From assembly GCA_922989275.2 (NCBI GenBank), contig OV277869.1, positions 23,198,189-23,262,188 of the forward strand: a stretch of 64,000 nucleotides of DNA, in the 5' to 3' direction. This stretch comes from Gari tellinella (Eukaryota; Mollusca; Bivalvia; Cardiida; Psammobiidae). The translations under genes and the position numbers were made by a program. The notes below the pieces were generated by a model. The model was not told the DNA's origin. It saw only the letters and a program-made list of their open reading frames with translations, and did not search any database. This document shows positions 22,030 to 33,839 of this stretch, one piece after another; the first letter of the stretch is position 1, and each line of letters opens with the position of its first letter.

Positions 22030-22925
22030 AGATATTGATTTATGTCCGGGACTGACCTAGATATGCAACAGACCGGAACAATTTGAATAAAATATGTAAA
22101 GTATATTTAAAAGTGTCACCATACAGAATATAAAAGCTCTGGCCTTATTAGAGTCAGAGAAGAAGATGTTTGAAATTTTCTTTATATAACTCTATGTAAA
22201 ACAGTGACCCCGGGGCGGGGCCAATTTTGACCCTAGGGGCATAATTTGAAGAAACTTAATAGAGGACCTGTAGGCGATGATATGTGCCATATATCTAAGC
22301 TCTGGCCCTTGTAGTTTTAGACAAGAAGCTTTTTTAAGTTTTCATTGTAAAAAATCTATTTTTAGCTCCTGTGACCTAGTTATGCAACGGACCGAAACCA
22401 TTTGTACAATTTTGGTATAAGATATCTAGAAGTGTCACTATGCCAAATATCAAAGCTCTGGCCACATTAGTTTTAGAGAAAAAGACGTATGAAAATTTCA
22501 CTATATAACTCTATGTAAAACCGTGACCCCCGGGGCGGGGCCAATTTTGACCCCAGGGGCATAATTTGAACAAACTTGATAGATGACCTGTAGGCGATTC
22601 TATGTGTCAAATATCTAAGCTCTGGCCCTTGTAGTTTCAGACAAGATTTTTTTTTAAGATTTCCTTATTTTTTCACTTTGGTTGCCATGGCAACCAGAGT
22701 TCTGCATTGTTTTTAATTCTTTGAACAAATTTAAAAGAGCTTGACCCAAGAAACATTTCTGTAAAGTTTGGTCGAATTCTGTAAAGCGGTATAGGAGGAG
22801 ATGTCATTTGAAGCAATTGTTAACGACGACGCACGACGCACGACGGACGACGCACGACGACGGACGCCGGACACAGGGCCATCCCAATAGCTCACCTTGA
22901 GCCTTTGGCTCAGGTGAGCTAACAA
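22030..22925. mobile_element. Interspersed repeat with two internal ~300-bp units and a terminal hairpin
   Basis: GTGACCCCGGGGCGGGGCCAATTTTGACCC..GGGGCATAATTTGA..AGCTCTGGCC occurs twice (about 22200 and 22520). A GACGACGCACGACGG low-complexity run follows (22827-22870), then the hairpin TAGCTCACCTTGAGCCTTTGGCTCAGGTGAGCTA (22888-22921). A related repeat occupies 57170-58110. Confidence 0.7.
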
Positions 22926-23770
22926 AGGGAGCAAGAGTGGTCCATGGAGTTTAACCCTGAAAAATGTGAAGTCCTCAGAATTTCTAGGAAACGAAACCCC
23001 ATTATTTTTCCCTACACCCTACATAACACCGAACTCAGGTAAACAGATAGCTCAAAATATTTAGGCATCACCTTGAACAAAAACTTAACTTGGACAAATC
23101 ACATTGAAAACATCACCTCAAAAGCTAGTAACACCTTACGCTTTGTCAAACGAAATGTTAAAAGCAAAACAAACAAGTCAAAGAGATGGCGTATAAAACC
23201 TATGTCCGCCCTCAGTTAGAGTATTGCTCAACGGTCTGGCACTCTTGGCAGCAATACCTAACTAACAAAGTAGAAATGGTGCAGAGACAGGCAGCACGTT
23301 ACGTCCTCAATGACTACAGCTATACTAGTAGTGTCACCCACATGCTCTCCACCCTGAACTGGCAAACGCTTGAACAACGAAGACAGCGCTCTTCGTTGGT
23401 CATGCTTTACAAGAGCAGGGGTTATTTAGTCTCAGTGGATCACCATCATCTCTTGCCGACAAGAAACTTAAACTACCTCATCCCTCAGTCGAAAACCCAG
23501 TATCATCTCCATTCGTTTTTCCCAAGAACTATCCGGCTATGGAACAGCCTACCTGTTGACATCCAGTCTAGTCCCAGTCTAAAACTATTTGTGGACAGGC
23601 TGGCTGTTCGAGTTATTTAAACCATCTGAACTTTTTACTTTTAATTGTAAATTTTTGTATTTTTATCTTTAATTTGCACATAGCAAATGTTTTTAAACAC
23701 AGCACCTGCTTGTAATAATCGATTACGATTGTAAAGCAGTATAAAGTTGAAGTTGAAGTTGAAGTGCGGT
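22926..23770 (+). mobile_element. 5'-truncated jockey/CR1-like LINE, RT thumb to 3' tail
   Basis: The frame begins EWSMEFNPEKCEVLRISRKR and continues SSKYLGITLNKNLTWTNHIE, then MAYKTYVRPQLEYCSTVW..VEMVQRQAARYV (23186 on), SFFPRTIRLWNSLPVDIQSS and a stop at 23618. These are typical post-palm motifs of jockey/CR1 elements. Two stops lie near 23040. The 3' end carries GTTGAAGTTGAAGTTGAAG (23746-23764), a simple-sequence tail as in these clades. The start directly abuts the preceding repeat, consistent with 5' truncation at insertion. Confidence 0.8.
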
Positions 23771-24675
23771 GAGTAGTAATGCAATAGTAACTGTAATAGC
23801 ATTGTGTTAATTCTATTACTAGTGAAAGCGTTAAATACCTGTTCCAAAGCTCCACAAAAATTTGATCTTATCATAAATTGCAATTTGTAACAGGTAACCC
23901 TGGAAAAAATCCAAATTTCCCTTGTTATATGCATATCGCGAAATCGTTAACACGTCTTTCTAATTGCTTGATCCATATATCCATGGGAAAGACTATTTAT
24001 TATGTCCCTTGATACTACCTCTCAGTTCTCTCCCTTTTCGCATGTTCATCCTTGTATATGTGCATCATGTACACAAGCGATCTCGTAATAGCAAAGACTA
24101 TTTATTATGTCCCTTTGGCGCTATTCGATAGTTATCTCCCTTGTTACTTGTACACCATGTACTGTGTGAGTAGGTTAGCCACTACATCACATTTTCCACA
24201 GGTATTAAACGCTTTCTCTTAGTTTACTACAATGATACAACATAATTATATGTAATTCTAACATGACACGTGAATTCGTCTCTATAAACAAAGAACAGGT
24301 CTATCGTGGTATACCTGAGACGTTATACCACGCTCTTCCCTACCCCGCTCCTCCCGTGGTTATATGGCATGACGTGACCTCGTGCGTTCATACGTTATGT
24401 TTTTTAAATTTCTTTCGTTATTCATATAGCCCGTAAAGACCATATACCTTTAACCAGTAACGTTACAGTAATTTTCTCATTCTTCTGTCTTGTTTGGTGT
24501 AATGTTTGTTCTATGCCAGATTGTGGATCGGTAAATGTAAATTTGCTTATGGGTGTTAGATTCTTGTAATGCCGCGGAAAAAGTTATTCGGTCGAAAAAC
24601 TTCATCCGCTGAGGAAATAAGTATGGAACATTTGATTTCCTTTCTAATGAATTTCTTTAAATCTGATCATGTTAG
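23771..24675. other. No gene; local 106-bp direct repeat
   Basis: AGACTATTTATTATGTCCCTT occurs at about 23989 and 24095, followed each time by a similar CTCCCTT..CATGTAC stretch. Nothing else was recognised. Confidence 0.45.
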
Positions 24676-24679
24676 AATC

Positions 24680-24781
24680 GAAATAATCTATGTTCTTCGG
24701 CCTTCGTGGTCAATTGCTGCGCACCACAACTCCCAACCTTTGTAAAATACCGTTTCACAACGGTAGAACATAGATTATTTC
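24680..24781. repeat. Short palindromic element, GAAATAATCTATGTTCT ends
   Basis: A 17-bp perfect inverted repeat (GAAATAATCTATGTTCT / AGAACATAGATTATTTC) encloses about 68 bp. Confidence 0.7.
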
Positions 24782-24892
24782 TTAATTATATACTGATACA
24801 AACCTAGTGTACATTGATCTGTTTACATTTTGTTTATGGCGATAAACATGCATAGCATGTTTGAGCTAAAAATAAAAACTGAAACTGAACTG

Positions 24893-25045
24893 GTCAAAGG
24901 ATCGAGTCCCATTCGATTAAAAACGTTTTTTAAAAATATATTGTCCAATTTTATTGACTTGTCAGCGCAGTGATCAATAGACATGTTATGTTTAGTATTC
25001 GTTGGTTTGAATCAGTGTTCGCCTTATATATATATCTATGTCCAA
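24893..25045 (+). mobile_element. tRNA-SINE 3' part
   Basis: GGATCGAGTCCCATTCGATT continues into TTTTATTGACTTGTCAGC..TTATGTTTAGTATTCGTTGG, matching the tail of the SINE at 5405-5540. Confidence 0.55.
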
Positions 25046-25049
25046 TTAG

Positions 25050-25865
25050 GTTTCGGGATGACTTACGGATAAATAAAAGCGGAATATAAGATTTGATCGA
25101 ACTATCAGGCTACACATTTAAGCTTATCAATCCTTTTGTGTCTGTTTTTCAGCATGTTCGATATCTATATTACCAATTATAATGTTTTAACAATATTATT
25201 AGCCTTGTGAACAAGTATATGAATATTTAATAATGTATTTTTATGACAGATTTTCATTTTTAAGGGAGGTAATTGTATCTTAGCCTCAAATTCCCCACGT
25301 TTTTTTTTAAAGAAAATCTGTAATTACAAAAAATCCTTACTGTATTATTTTCTAATGTTGTTCTGACCAACTTTTTCACCAACCATATTTTTAATAGTAT
25401 GAAAAAACTATAAATTGAATGAGTCACTTTGCTAAAAAATTAGCATTTTGCAAAATTTAAATAGTTAATCTTTCTGAACATCTTATTAAAAATGTGTTTT
25501 TATTTTCTTGTAATGAGTGGTGTGAACTACAATTGCACGATACGTATGGTCATTAGCTCTAATTGTTTTGAGAAATATTTTCTCATCCAAATTCTAGGTT
25601 TTACGTTAGAAAAGGAGATCTTAAAAACAAACCAAACAATAAAGTGTGCCTTTATTGGCACACATTGTTTCTAAGACTAGTATTATTCTTCAAGCAAAGT
25701 TCCATAACCCCTTTCATGAAAACTAAGCTCCTCCGCGAGCTACCTTAAGCGAAATATATGACAGAAACTTATCGGCAAATCCATTAATCGCGCTTGAGAT
25801 TCATTGTTAATTTGCTGATCATTTGTCGTTTATTTCGTTTAAAGGCCGAAAATAATCTGTTCATT
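25050..25865. other. No gene recognised
   Basis: AT-rich intron sequence. Confidence 0.45.
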
Positions 25866-25869
25866 TCTT

Positions 25870-26480
25870 GCCAGGTTGCCTCTCTTTGCCGATTCTCGTG
25901 AAACTTTACACACCTGTGCACAAAATTCACCTCTTGTACGATTCGCGTCACCCCTTTCTGCGGTCCACAACTAGGACACTGTTACCAGAAATAGATTTTG
26001 ACTGAATTTTTCACACCATCACTCTACAGACTGCATTTCGTATCTAATTCGCACAAAGTTTCACACATCTGTTCAAAAACGCCATCTTTTATACGAATTT
26101 GCGACTCAAACTCCTGTTGTCAAACCTAGTCACTGTTACTATAAATGGAAATTTGCAGAATGTTTATCGTCACATCTCTTTCAGATGCATTTTTATTCCG
26201 ATTCTCAAGAAAATTCACACATGTTAAAGAACGTCGCCTCTTGTATCAGTTCGAGTCCCCACCTCATGCAGTTTAAACCTAGGTCACCGTTACTATAAAA
26301 AGACATTGACTGGATTTTCAATGTCAACTCTCTATATACTTTATTCTTATCCGATGTTCACGAAACTTTATACACATGTTAACAAACATCACCTCCTGAA
26401 CATGCTTACGTATCCACTTTCTGCTGTTCAAAACAAGGTCATGATTACTTTAAATAGAACTCAGCGAGGGTATCCGTATC
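25870..26480. repeat. Tandem repeat, four diverged units of about 150-170 bp
   Basis: Each unit carries GATTCTCGTGAAACTTTACACACATGTT.., a CGCCTCTTGTA..ATTCG block and AAACCTAGGTCACTGTTACTATAAATAG. The word GTTACTATAAA recurs near 26133 and 26290, with weaker forms near 25982 and 26445. Confidence 0.65.
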
Positions 26481-26778
26481 GTCAGCGACGCATTGTCTCA
26501 TGTAAATTTTTATGTAAACATACGTAATTCTACTTCGTAGTTACATTGTATTTCGAAATAAATAATGTAACTTCTTTTTACATAAAATAATGCTGTTTAT
26601 CAAAGTATGACTGAATGAGACAGATTCGATACAAGTCGCATCATACATAAATATCGTACATCCGGTTAACTTAACATATTAACCCGTGCCACCTAGCACG
26701 ATGACGTAAATCCTGCCCCCACTTACACGCCCTCCAATCTGTTGCTACTTCTCCGAAAAGAGTAGCAAAGCAACTGAG

Positions 26779-26889
26779 CGCTTCACTATTAAACTGACTT
26801 TAACCCCAAAACTAAAACAAGTAAGAATGTCATGCTTCGGGGAATTTTATTTTTAGTTTTGGGGTTAAAGACAATTTAATAGTGCTTCG
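26779..26889. repeat. 111-bp palindromic element
   Basis: CGCTTCACTATTAAACTGAC then TTTAACCCCAAAACTAAAA mirrors TTTTAGTTTTGGGGTTAAAGACAATTTAATAGTGCTTCG. Confidence 0.75.
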
Positions 26890-26925
26890 TCAAATTGGTT
26901 GTAAACTTCTTTGGTATGTGATAGA

Positions 26926-27100
26926 TTTTCGGTGAGGCGTTACCGAGTCGTGAAAAATAGGCTTTAGGAAAAAATGAGACCACCCTTCGAAAAACTGTCC
27001 TTTAAAAGTGTTAACTTTAAATAGAACTTATGAATAACACGTTTTAATTACGGAAAGAAACAAACCCGTTCTTTTTTGTTAGATTCTATGCGAAATTCCA
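26926..27100. repeat. Dispersed repeat, reverse copy at 60480-60650
   Basis: TTTCGGTGAGGCGTTACCGAGTCGTGAAAAATAGG is found reversed at 60617-60650, and the rest (CGAAAAACTGTCC.., TATGAATAACACG) aligns with 60530-60600. Confidence 0.6.
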
Positions 27101-27103
27101 TTT

Positions 27104-27391
27104 TTCTCACATAACTACCCCTGTTTTCTATAGCGAACAACAATGACGAATATCCTTATCTCCAACATGTGTAAGAGTGTAAGATCACTTTGATGACGTC
27201 ACTATAACGTCACTATTTATAACGGCGTTTTGACGTCACCGGGGTTTCAAAAAATACATATTGCTTAAAAAATAGCTTAAATCGGTGGTAATGTGAGAAA
27301 AAGAATCTGTCACTCGTCGATGTTCGCTTAATAACATTTCGATTCTAGACTCGTTTGAGATCAGCTTGTCTTAAACATCGACTCATGACCG
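27104..27391. mobile_element. Two-part palindromic element, copy 1 (second hairpin lacks its left arm)
   Basis: Part 1 (27104-27299) has ends TTCTCACATAACTACC / GGTAATGTGAGAA and an interior ACGTCACTATTTATAACGGCG. Part 2 (about 27305-27391) retains only the loop and right arm (CGCTTAATAACATTTC..GAGATCAGCTTGTCTTAAACATCGAC). Complete copies lie at 33289-33618 and 47424-47766. Confidence 0.7.
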
Positions 27392-27517
27392 ATCCTACTT
27401 TTCTGCGTTTTCTTGTTGTGAAGATATTCGAAAATTACCTACATGTTCCTCTATGCGAGCTCGAGACATAGAAACTCATAAACAGCACATAGGGTTTAGC
27501 TCCACTTCAATGTGTTC

Positions 27518-27772
27518 CAGGGCTGCCATAAGTTGACATGAAAAATCCTAAGATTTCCAAATTTGCATTTTTCAAGTGCGATTTTACGAATCGTACCTTT
27601 ACCACATAGCCTGTTTCTAGTTTTGTTGACATGTTACAGCTTAAAGCAGACTGGAACTAAAGCAGAAAGCGCCTTAAGGCGCATTCTGCTTTACTTTCAG
27701 CTTGCTTTAAGCTACAATGTATCAGAAAAAAATCCGAATATTTAGGAAAAATCCGGAGAAAGGGCAGCCCTG
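27518..27772 (+). mobile_element. CAGGGCTGCC-ended MITE with 6-bp duplication, contains core B
   Basis: CAGGGCTGCC and GGGCAGCCCTG are the ends; GTGTTC flanks both (27512-27517, 27773-27778). A core B hairpin lies at 27638-27713. The second copy, 43942-44194, is in reverse orientation with CGTATT duplicated. Interior TAGCCTGTTTCTAGTTTT is shared with the TTAA MITE at 45584-45847. Confidence 0.85.
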
Positions 27773-27779
27773 GTGTTCG

Positions 27780-29100
27780 AGGAACATGTAGCGAAGTTCA
27801 ATTGTAAATCATTCGACAGTTGTGTCCGAAAACGTTGTCAGTTTAAACAGGTTTATGGCTTAACAAACTGTCAAATAAGCCAGGGTATATTGTACCCATA
27901 GGTATGATAGGTGGTTCTCTTGAGTTGGTAATAAACATACTAGAGTCTATCTATTTATAGAACAATGTATACAACTCGACCTGTCAGTCGCTGACGCCAG
28001 CTCGTCCCTGACATATCAATGAAGTTAGGGATAAAAACCAGCTTATACTCGCCCAATGCTCGCAACTGCACTAGTTAAACGCAATAATTCGTTCAATAAA
28101 CTCAAAATGACTTCGAAACGTATGCATTAATTTTGTTACAAGTCGATGTGAAATAAGAGCATTGTGGTCCAAAATTCAAAACATGTATCTCTTTTGTCGA
28201 TTGCGAAACGTTCATGCAAATGAGCGATATGAAGCAAGTAATTTCATTGGCTGTTGCTAAGTAGCAACCTTGCGGAAACTGGTTCCTTCGATCCGAGCGT
28301 AGCGTAGGTTTATACTACATATACATGCCGGGTTGCAGCAAATTTTGAAAAAATACAAACATAAAAGGTAAATAAAATATAAACCCGTTTCTAATAGGAT
28401 TCTACGGCGTATTAAACTCAGATTCAGAATAATTAATAGCCGTAAATGGCGTTATGGCGCCTTTATTTTACTCAATGACTGTTTACCGTTTTCGATTGTT
28501 TTTAGTGTTCGGCGCATTGTATTAGGCAACAAATCGACCAGCCAATGAAATCTCTCTTTACATAGCTCTCATTTTTATCCAAATGGCAGTCAATAGCTCG
28601 AAGCAAATTCGGCCGTCAACTGTTGTTCTCTTTTGTCCATTTTATATGAGTTTGAATAAAGTTTGATGGTTCGTGATTGGATTTTTGATTTTGATTTTGT
28701 AAATGTACTGTTAATTATGTATGGTATTCTCAATAACGTGTGTTTACGCAAATATACGTGGTTTATCCCCGTGACCTCTTGGGACGAGCTCACTTTAGCG
28801 AGCTTCGTGACAAATGTTTTTGAAATGTCGTCTTTCTAAATTGAACGACCTATACCTTAATACCTTTTTTAAAAGAATATGGTGCATTATGCGAACAATA
28901 AATCCGTTTTAGTTCGATTAAAATATATATGTTTTTAATTTTCTGGCAATGCCATTTTTGGAGTTGTATACCTTGTATATCAATTAGAATAAGGGTACAA
29001 AAAAGTCTTCTCGAGAGAACCACCTATGATTTTACCTACAAAAGTCTCAACAAATACATGGAGCATGATTTTTATTTAAATAAACACCAACCATCAGTCC
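27780..29100. other. No gene recognised
   Basis: AT-rich intron sequence of gene 1 without readable elements. Confidence 0.45.
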
Positions 29101-29103
29101 TGT

Positions 29104-29258
29104 GTTCATTAGCGCAAACTCTACAGAACCTCTCGCCGCGGACTTCTCCGTTCAGGGCGACTAAAGGAGAGAGACAAAAGCATGCAGTATTAACCTCTGG
29201 GTCGCTTTGAGCCGAGAGCTTTGCGACGAGAAGTTCTGTAGAGTTTGCGCTAATGAAC
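29104..29258. mobile_element. Palindromic element with 25-bp termini next to the last exon
   Basis: GTTCATTAGCGCAAACTCTA then CAGAAC is repeated in reverse at 29233-29258. The element ends 69 bp before the gene 1 terminal exon, inside the intron. Confidence 0.75.
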
Positions 29259-29327
29259 GCAGTGTAGGTATACCTTACATTAGTATTTAATAAAAGAAAA
29301 CTGTAACGTTTCTCTCTCCTTTAACAG

Positions 29328-29692
29328 AAGGGGATGGCGGACAGCACACATATGGCTCTGAGATACACGGTCAAGACAATGATATCGAGGCATGGAGTAA
29401 CGACAATTGTGCTAGCAGTTACATCTATTACAATAGCACTGCTCCCAAAGTCAGCGTACGAGTTGGCTCAGGCTTTTATGATGTTTCTAAACCTAACTTA
29501 TTGGATTATACATGCAACGAAACATGCTTTTTTGAACTTTCCGGATTGTATGACACGGAACTAGGGGGCACAAATGACTACAATGTCTTTGCTTCCTTTA
29601 AAAGAGTAGTCAACCCTTCCTCATTTAGAACTGGCGAAGGAGTATGTTTGGCTGTGTTGTCGTGGGACTGTTGTCCTGAAAACTGTGTATAA
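29328..29692 (+). CDS. Gene 1, terminal exon of an unrecognised secreted-type protein
   Basis: Acceptor TTTCTCTCTCCTTTAACAG precedes a phase-1 exon. The frame starts GDGGQHTYGSEIHGQDNDIE and passes through SVRVGSGFYDVSK, YTCNETCFFELSGLYDTELG and NDYNVFASFKRVV, ending CLAVLSWDCCPENC-V with TAA at 29690. It is 120 complete codons with seven or more Cys, and no membrane segment or low complexity, which fits a disulphide-bonded extracellular domain. Joined to the exon at 15598, the phases agree. The internal Met codons at 29334 and 29352 are in another frame and not used. No family was recognised. A clear AATAAA shortly downstream was not found. Confidence 0.75.
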
Positions 29693-30180
29693 AACGAACT
29701 GTATCCATACAGGATATAGCGACGTCATAGTTTTCTCGACTTCGTTCTGTTAACAATCTGTTGAAAGAAGATATTTATCTCGAAACACTTAAAATATGTT
29801 TGTACGAGACGATGCTTGCAAACGTGTTAAAGACGCACACTTTACAAATCTTGAAAACTAAACGGATGCTAGAACTTTAAACAATGATGTATTCTTCTTT
29901 GGACTACGGGAGCTGTTAAGTTTTATAAAATAACCACCACGTTAAAAGTTAATTCACCAGTGAAACGAAATTGTATCGTTTATTGAATTAGAATATACGG
30001 TGATCTATATGTTTATAGCGACTTTACTGTATCCTCTATAGCGACTTTAGGTTAACGATTCCGGAAGACTTTTGGTAATTTTAAGCATCGTTTAAACGTC
30101 CAAAAGCACTTAAAATGTAATTTTAACAACATTCAAGACATGCCTTTATTACCCTTTTCCTCATAATGTTATTTTGTGAC
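29693..30180. other. Probable 3' UTR / intergenic, nothing recognised
   Basis: Follows the gene 1 stop; no convincing polyadenylation signal was located by eye. Confidence 0.4.
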
Positions 30181-30186
30181 GGCTTT

Positions 30187-30243
30187 GCAACATAGTAGAC
30201 CAAGATCAGAGAGTTCGTCTGATCAGGGTCTACTCTGTTTGCA
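30187..30243. repeat. Core A hairpin, AGTGTAGACC subtype
   Basis: CAACATAGTAGACCAAGATCAG mirrors CTGATCAGGGTCTACTCTGTTTG with a short loop. Confidence 0.7.
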
Positions 30244-30619
30244 GAAGTTTGTAGATTTAAACATTCTCTATTCGCTGTGGAAGAATGTGAACCTTTGTCA
30301 AACATACATCCAAAGAGGTTTCTTGGAGGTTTCATGTTTGTCAAACATGTTCCATATAAAATACAGGTTATTGAAATAGTCATGATGAGCAGACGTAACC
30401 TGGCCGTTGGAGCATCCTAGCTGACTTCATTACACTTACTCTTCGTTTAGTCATATCTTCAACGGTCCTCTGAGTTGTTGAAAAGCTCAAGCCTGTCCAC
30501 ACCTCGACATTTTTCCCCATCTCTTATTTTGTCGTCAACGCCTTTTTGCTCTATTTATTGTTCCCTGGAGTACCGGTATTTGTTTGGCGAGGCTTAATTA
30601 TCTTGATAAATGTTCATAC

Positions 30620-31475
30620 CATCACAACGTCCGTTTCTTTACTTAAGTGAGAAGTTGTTTGTAAGGACCAACCAGTTCACCTGACTGCAAATCTCTTCAT
30701 AAGTTATGTGATCCTTCTTTAGCATCTCACTTCTAGAGATCAGATCCACTCTCCAGTTCTGCTGTCAGCTTCCATGTCTCACGGGCATACTTGAATATTG
30801 AGATAACTAATGAGATCATTGGTCTCACCTTGGTGCAGAGTGAGATATTCATGTCTTAAATGTGCTTCAGTTTCGACATAGCAGCTTCTGACCAAAACAT
30901 TTCATGTTGAGAGCCCTTATTTGTCATAATAGATCCTAGGTACTTCAAGGTGGTTACTAGTTCGAGCCTTTGTCCATTGATCTCTATGTCATCTTCAAGA
31001 TCTTATGTGCTGTTTATCATTTTTTGGGGTCTTCTCAGCACTTATCTCCATCTCAAATTTAGTAAATAATTGTTTGAAATATTGCACTCAGTCCTTGAGT
31101 TCCTGCAGATATCTTTATACTCTACCAATATCGTCTGCAAAGCGAAGGTTTGTATTATTTCTACCTCCGATGCTCACAATTCACTCAGGTTCGTCCCATG
31201 CTTTAGACCTGAGTCGCTCCAAGAAAATATTGAAAAGAGCTTGTGACAGACGGTAACCTGGCCTGATACCATCCGTAGTTCTGAAACATTCATCTCGGGC
31301 CCCGCTAATGAGCATTGCGCTACAAACCGTTGTGGTACCCTGACAAAATTATAACTGATACTGTACAAGTTTCCTCATGATTGCCTATAATGATGCATGC
31401 AAAACTCTGACAAATGCTTTCTTGAAATCAAAGAAACGATGCAGATCTTGGTTATGTTGCAGGTATTTCTCACAA
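30620..31475 (-). mobile_element. RTE-like reverse-transcriptase fragment
   Basis: On the - strand: EKYLQHNQDLHRFFDFKKAF (about 31472-31415), FRTTDGIRPGYRLSQALFNI (31285-31225), VSIGGRNNTNLRFADDIG (31180-31120), FEMEISAEKTP (about 31050), INGQRLELVTTLKYLGSIMT (about 30985-30925) and ISIFKYARETWKLTAELES (30800-30740). This is the motif order of RTE-type EN-RT elements. Stops and shifts are frequent and only the RT part is present. Confidence 0.8.
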
Positions 31476-31479
31476 ATTA

Positions 31480-32690
31480 ATGATTATTAAACAGGTTTAA
31501 AGGGTTAATTAGATACAGTTGCTGTATCGAAAAAGAGACTTATACTTACTATAAATGCAGGCAGGTTTGGAATAACAAATAGTGACATTATATTTGTTTG
31601 TATGTTAAGTTAACGTCCAACCAGCACTTTCTCTGTCATACATATATGTTGCCCGTTTGGGGCAGATACGTGTTGCTAACAGGTAACAGTTAGGAGGAAA
31701 ACACAACAATGCATTATGCAGAATTGGCGAAATAATAATTAGCAGATCGAAATAAGTCATACACATTTCAGAAAATTGGGTCGAAAATGGTTATTTCCAT
31801 GAATACACTATACGTTGTAGTAGATGTTGGCACGTTCATATACGTATCGCTCTTTGATACAACTTTTAGGCAGAAATCATAACAATACATCAAGCAGAAT
31901 TTGAAAAATCGTGTATTGCTGGTCGCTTTATGGTATACAAATTTCAGGGGGAATCTATTCGCTACCGGTCATTCAAATGTGTTTGTTGGAAGTCGCTATA
32001 AATGATAGTAGATGTTTGTTATATATGATACAATCTAAATTGAAGGAATTTTGCATAAATCTTTAATCAAATGGCAGTTTGAAATAAACAAAAGGTTGTT
32101 GCTTTGTTTAGCAGTCTATTTAAATGCCTTACAATACATATTTTTAATTTACCCGATTAAACCAAAGCACATGTCACAGAACTGTTCCGTGTTGATTTTC
32201 AATCAGATCACCATTTTTTTCTTTTTATGTAGACACCTATAAATGTACTACAGCAGAGAAAACGGTATTCTTTCCCCGTTTAAACGCAAACGAGACGCAA
32301 ACGCTAAACACTTAATCGTAAAAAAGTATAACTTTTGGACAATTCTGATAATTCATGATTATCTTGGTGGCAACCAGTCAATTTGTAGCCTGATAAGACG
32401 CCGGGTTACCCAGCGTCTGATCTTGCTCCAAACTGTTTGTAATAGAACTAATAGTTTGAGCGTAAACGCGTTTATTGGGAATGAATAACGTTTTCAGCAA
32501 TGTTCGATACAATGTACATGTATAACTATAGTTATTACTTATGTTTGCTCGCTTTAGTTTCATGAAATAATCCAAACTAATCATTTTTACGAACGGCCTG
32601 TGCATAAATGTCAACATTAGTTGTTTAATATAGTCGCTATATCCGGTTATGATACAGTTCGCTTATACACTGTGCTTAAGAAGCACACTC
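31480..32690 (+). repeat. Duplicated segment, copy 1 (partner at 41400-42265)
   Basis: Words shared in order with copy 2 include GGTCGAAAATGGT, GTTGTAGTAGATGTT, CATATACGTATC, AACAATACA, TTGCTTTGTTTAGC, TTTTCAATCAGATCAC and GTTCG-TTATACACTGTG. Copy 1 carries the MITE at 32251-32502, which copy 2 lacks. Confidence 0.75.
32251..32502. mobile_element. TA-flanked MITE, CAGTGGAG family, polymorphic between duplicate segments
   Basis: Left CAGCAGAGAAAACGGTATTC, right GAATGAATAACGTTTTCAGCAATG, with a core A hairpin at about 32370-32440. The duplicate at 42085-42095 reads GTACTA-CGATAC straight through, an empty site showing insertion at TA. Confidence 0.8.
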
Positions 32691-32799
32691 GCCTTCCGAG
32701 CCGTAATCAGTTGATAACGAATCATATACTTGTAAGATAAGAATAAAACTCTTTTTTCTGATACAGAAAACGTTGTTCTTTTCCAGTAACCGCGTTAAT

Positions 32800-32874
32800 G
32801 CAAACAGCCAGGAGCCAGACCAGACGCAGGGTAACCCGGTGTCTTATCAAGCTTCAAACTATTTGCCACTGAGA
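32800..32874. repeat. Core A hairpin, degenerate copy
   Basis: GCAAACAGCCAGGAGCCAGACCAGACGC left; GGTGTCTTATCAAGCTTCAAACTATTTGC right. Confidence 0.6.
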
Positions 32875-32892
32875 TCAAAATAAAACGCCAGA

Positions 32893-33133
32893 GTACTCAC
32901 TCTCCCCTAAACTTTAAATGGACAATTCAAATTTTCAGCTTAGTCTAGTCCAATATTTACCATGTACGAGCGTATTGTTGTTTTGTGCATTATCGGAAAA
33001 TGACAAGTAGTGTAGACCCTGACCCCTAAAGGAGCCATTTGATCTTGGTCTTTACAGTTTCCAATAGACGAGTGTACTATTAAATAGTACATTAATCGTC
33101 AATGACGAGTTTATTCGTCGCCAGGGTTGAACG
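32893..33133. mobile_element. TTAA-family MITE (TCTCCCCTAAAC ends), degenerate
   Basis: Aligned by eye with 2107-2356: CTAAACTTTAAATGGACAATTC, CTTAGTCTAGTCCA and core A subtype at 33000-33065, then AGTGTACTATT..CCAGGGTTGAA. Confidence 0.65.
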
Positions 33134-33288
33134 TATTCACGCAGTAGTCAGCACTTCCCAAAATCACCACCTAGGGTTGAAAAACGGGTATGCCTTGCTG
33201 CGCTGTCGTAGAAATGTTGTGATGATGTAACACGCTCGATATCCGAGCCAGGAAAAAATTAAATCAATGTTAAAACAGAACAAAAGCA

Positions 33289-33618
33289 TTTTCTCACATA
33301 ACTACCCTTGTTTCCTATAGCGAACAACGATGACGAATATCCTTATCTCCAACATGTGTAAGATCACTTTGATGACACCACTATAATTTATAACGGCGTT
33401 TTGACGTCACCGGGGTTCCAAAAGAAAATGCATATTGCTTTAAAAATAGCTTAAATCGTTGGTAATGTGAAAAAAAAGAATCTGTCACTCGTCGATGTTT
33501 AAGACAAGTTGATCTCAAACTCGTCTAGAATAGAAAAGTTATTAAGCTCGCCAATGCTCGCTTAATAACATTTCAATTATAGACTTGTTTGAGATCAGCT
33601 TGTCTTAAACATGGACAT
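33289..33618. mobile_element. Two-part palindromic element, copy 2 (complete)
   Basis: Part 1 ends TTCTCACATAACTACC / GGTAATGTGA. Part 2 is a hairpin: GATGTTTAAGACAAGTTGATCTC..AAGTTATTAAGC mirrors GCTTAATAACATT..GAGATCAGCTTGTCTTAAACAT. Confidence 0.8.
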
Positions 33619-33839
33619 ATCCTATATTTCTTATTCTATCATATTCTAATACATGTAGCTAGAAATCAAACTAGATATACAGTAAAACTTATTAAGTACG
33701 GCCTCAACATTCAAGCTAGCGAAAACCCTTCAAAGAAGTCGCTGATCAGCGTTTCTATTCGCTTTGCTATGTGTAAATAACATTTATAAAATCAAGCACT
33801 ACTTACTTGTTTAAAATATGCTTTGATGGTGGATACTCA

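Larger units (their letters stand above)
15746..29327 (+). other. Gene 1 intron, 13.6 kb, filled with mobile DNA
   Basis: Inferred from the phase-1 donor at 15746 and the phase-1 acceptor at 29327. It contains a full-length dead LINE, a truncated LINE, hairpin arrays and MITEs, listed separately. Confidence 0.6.
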
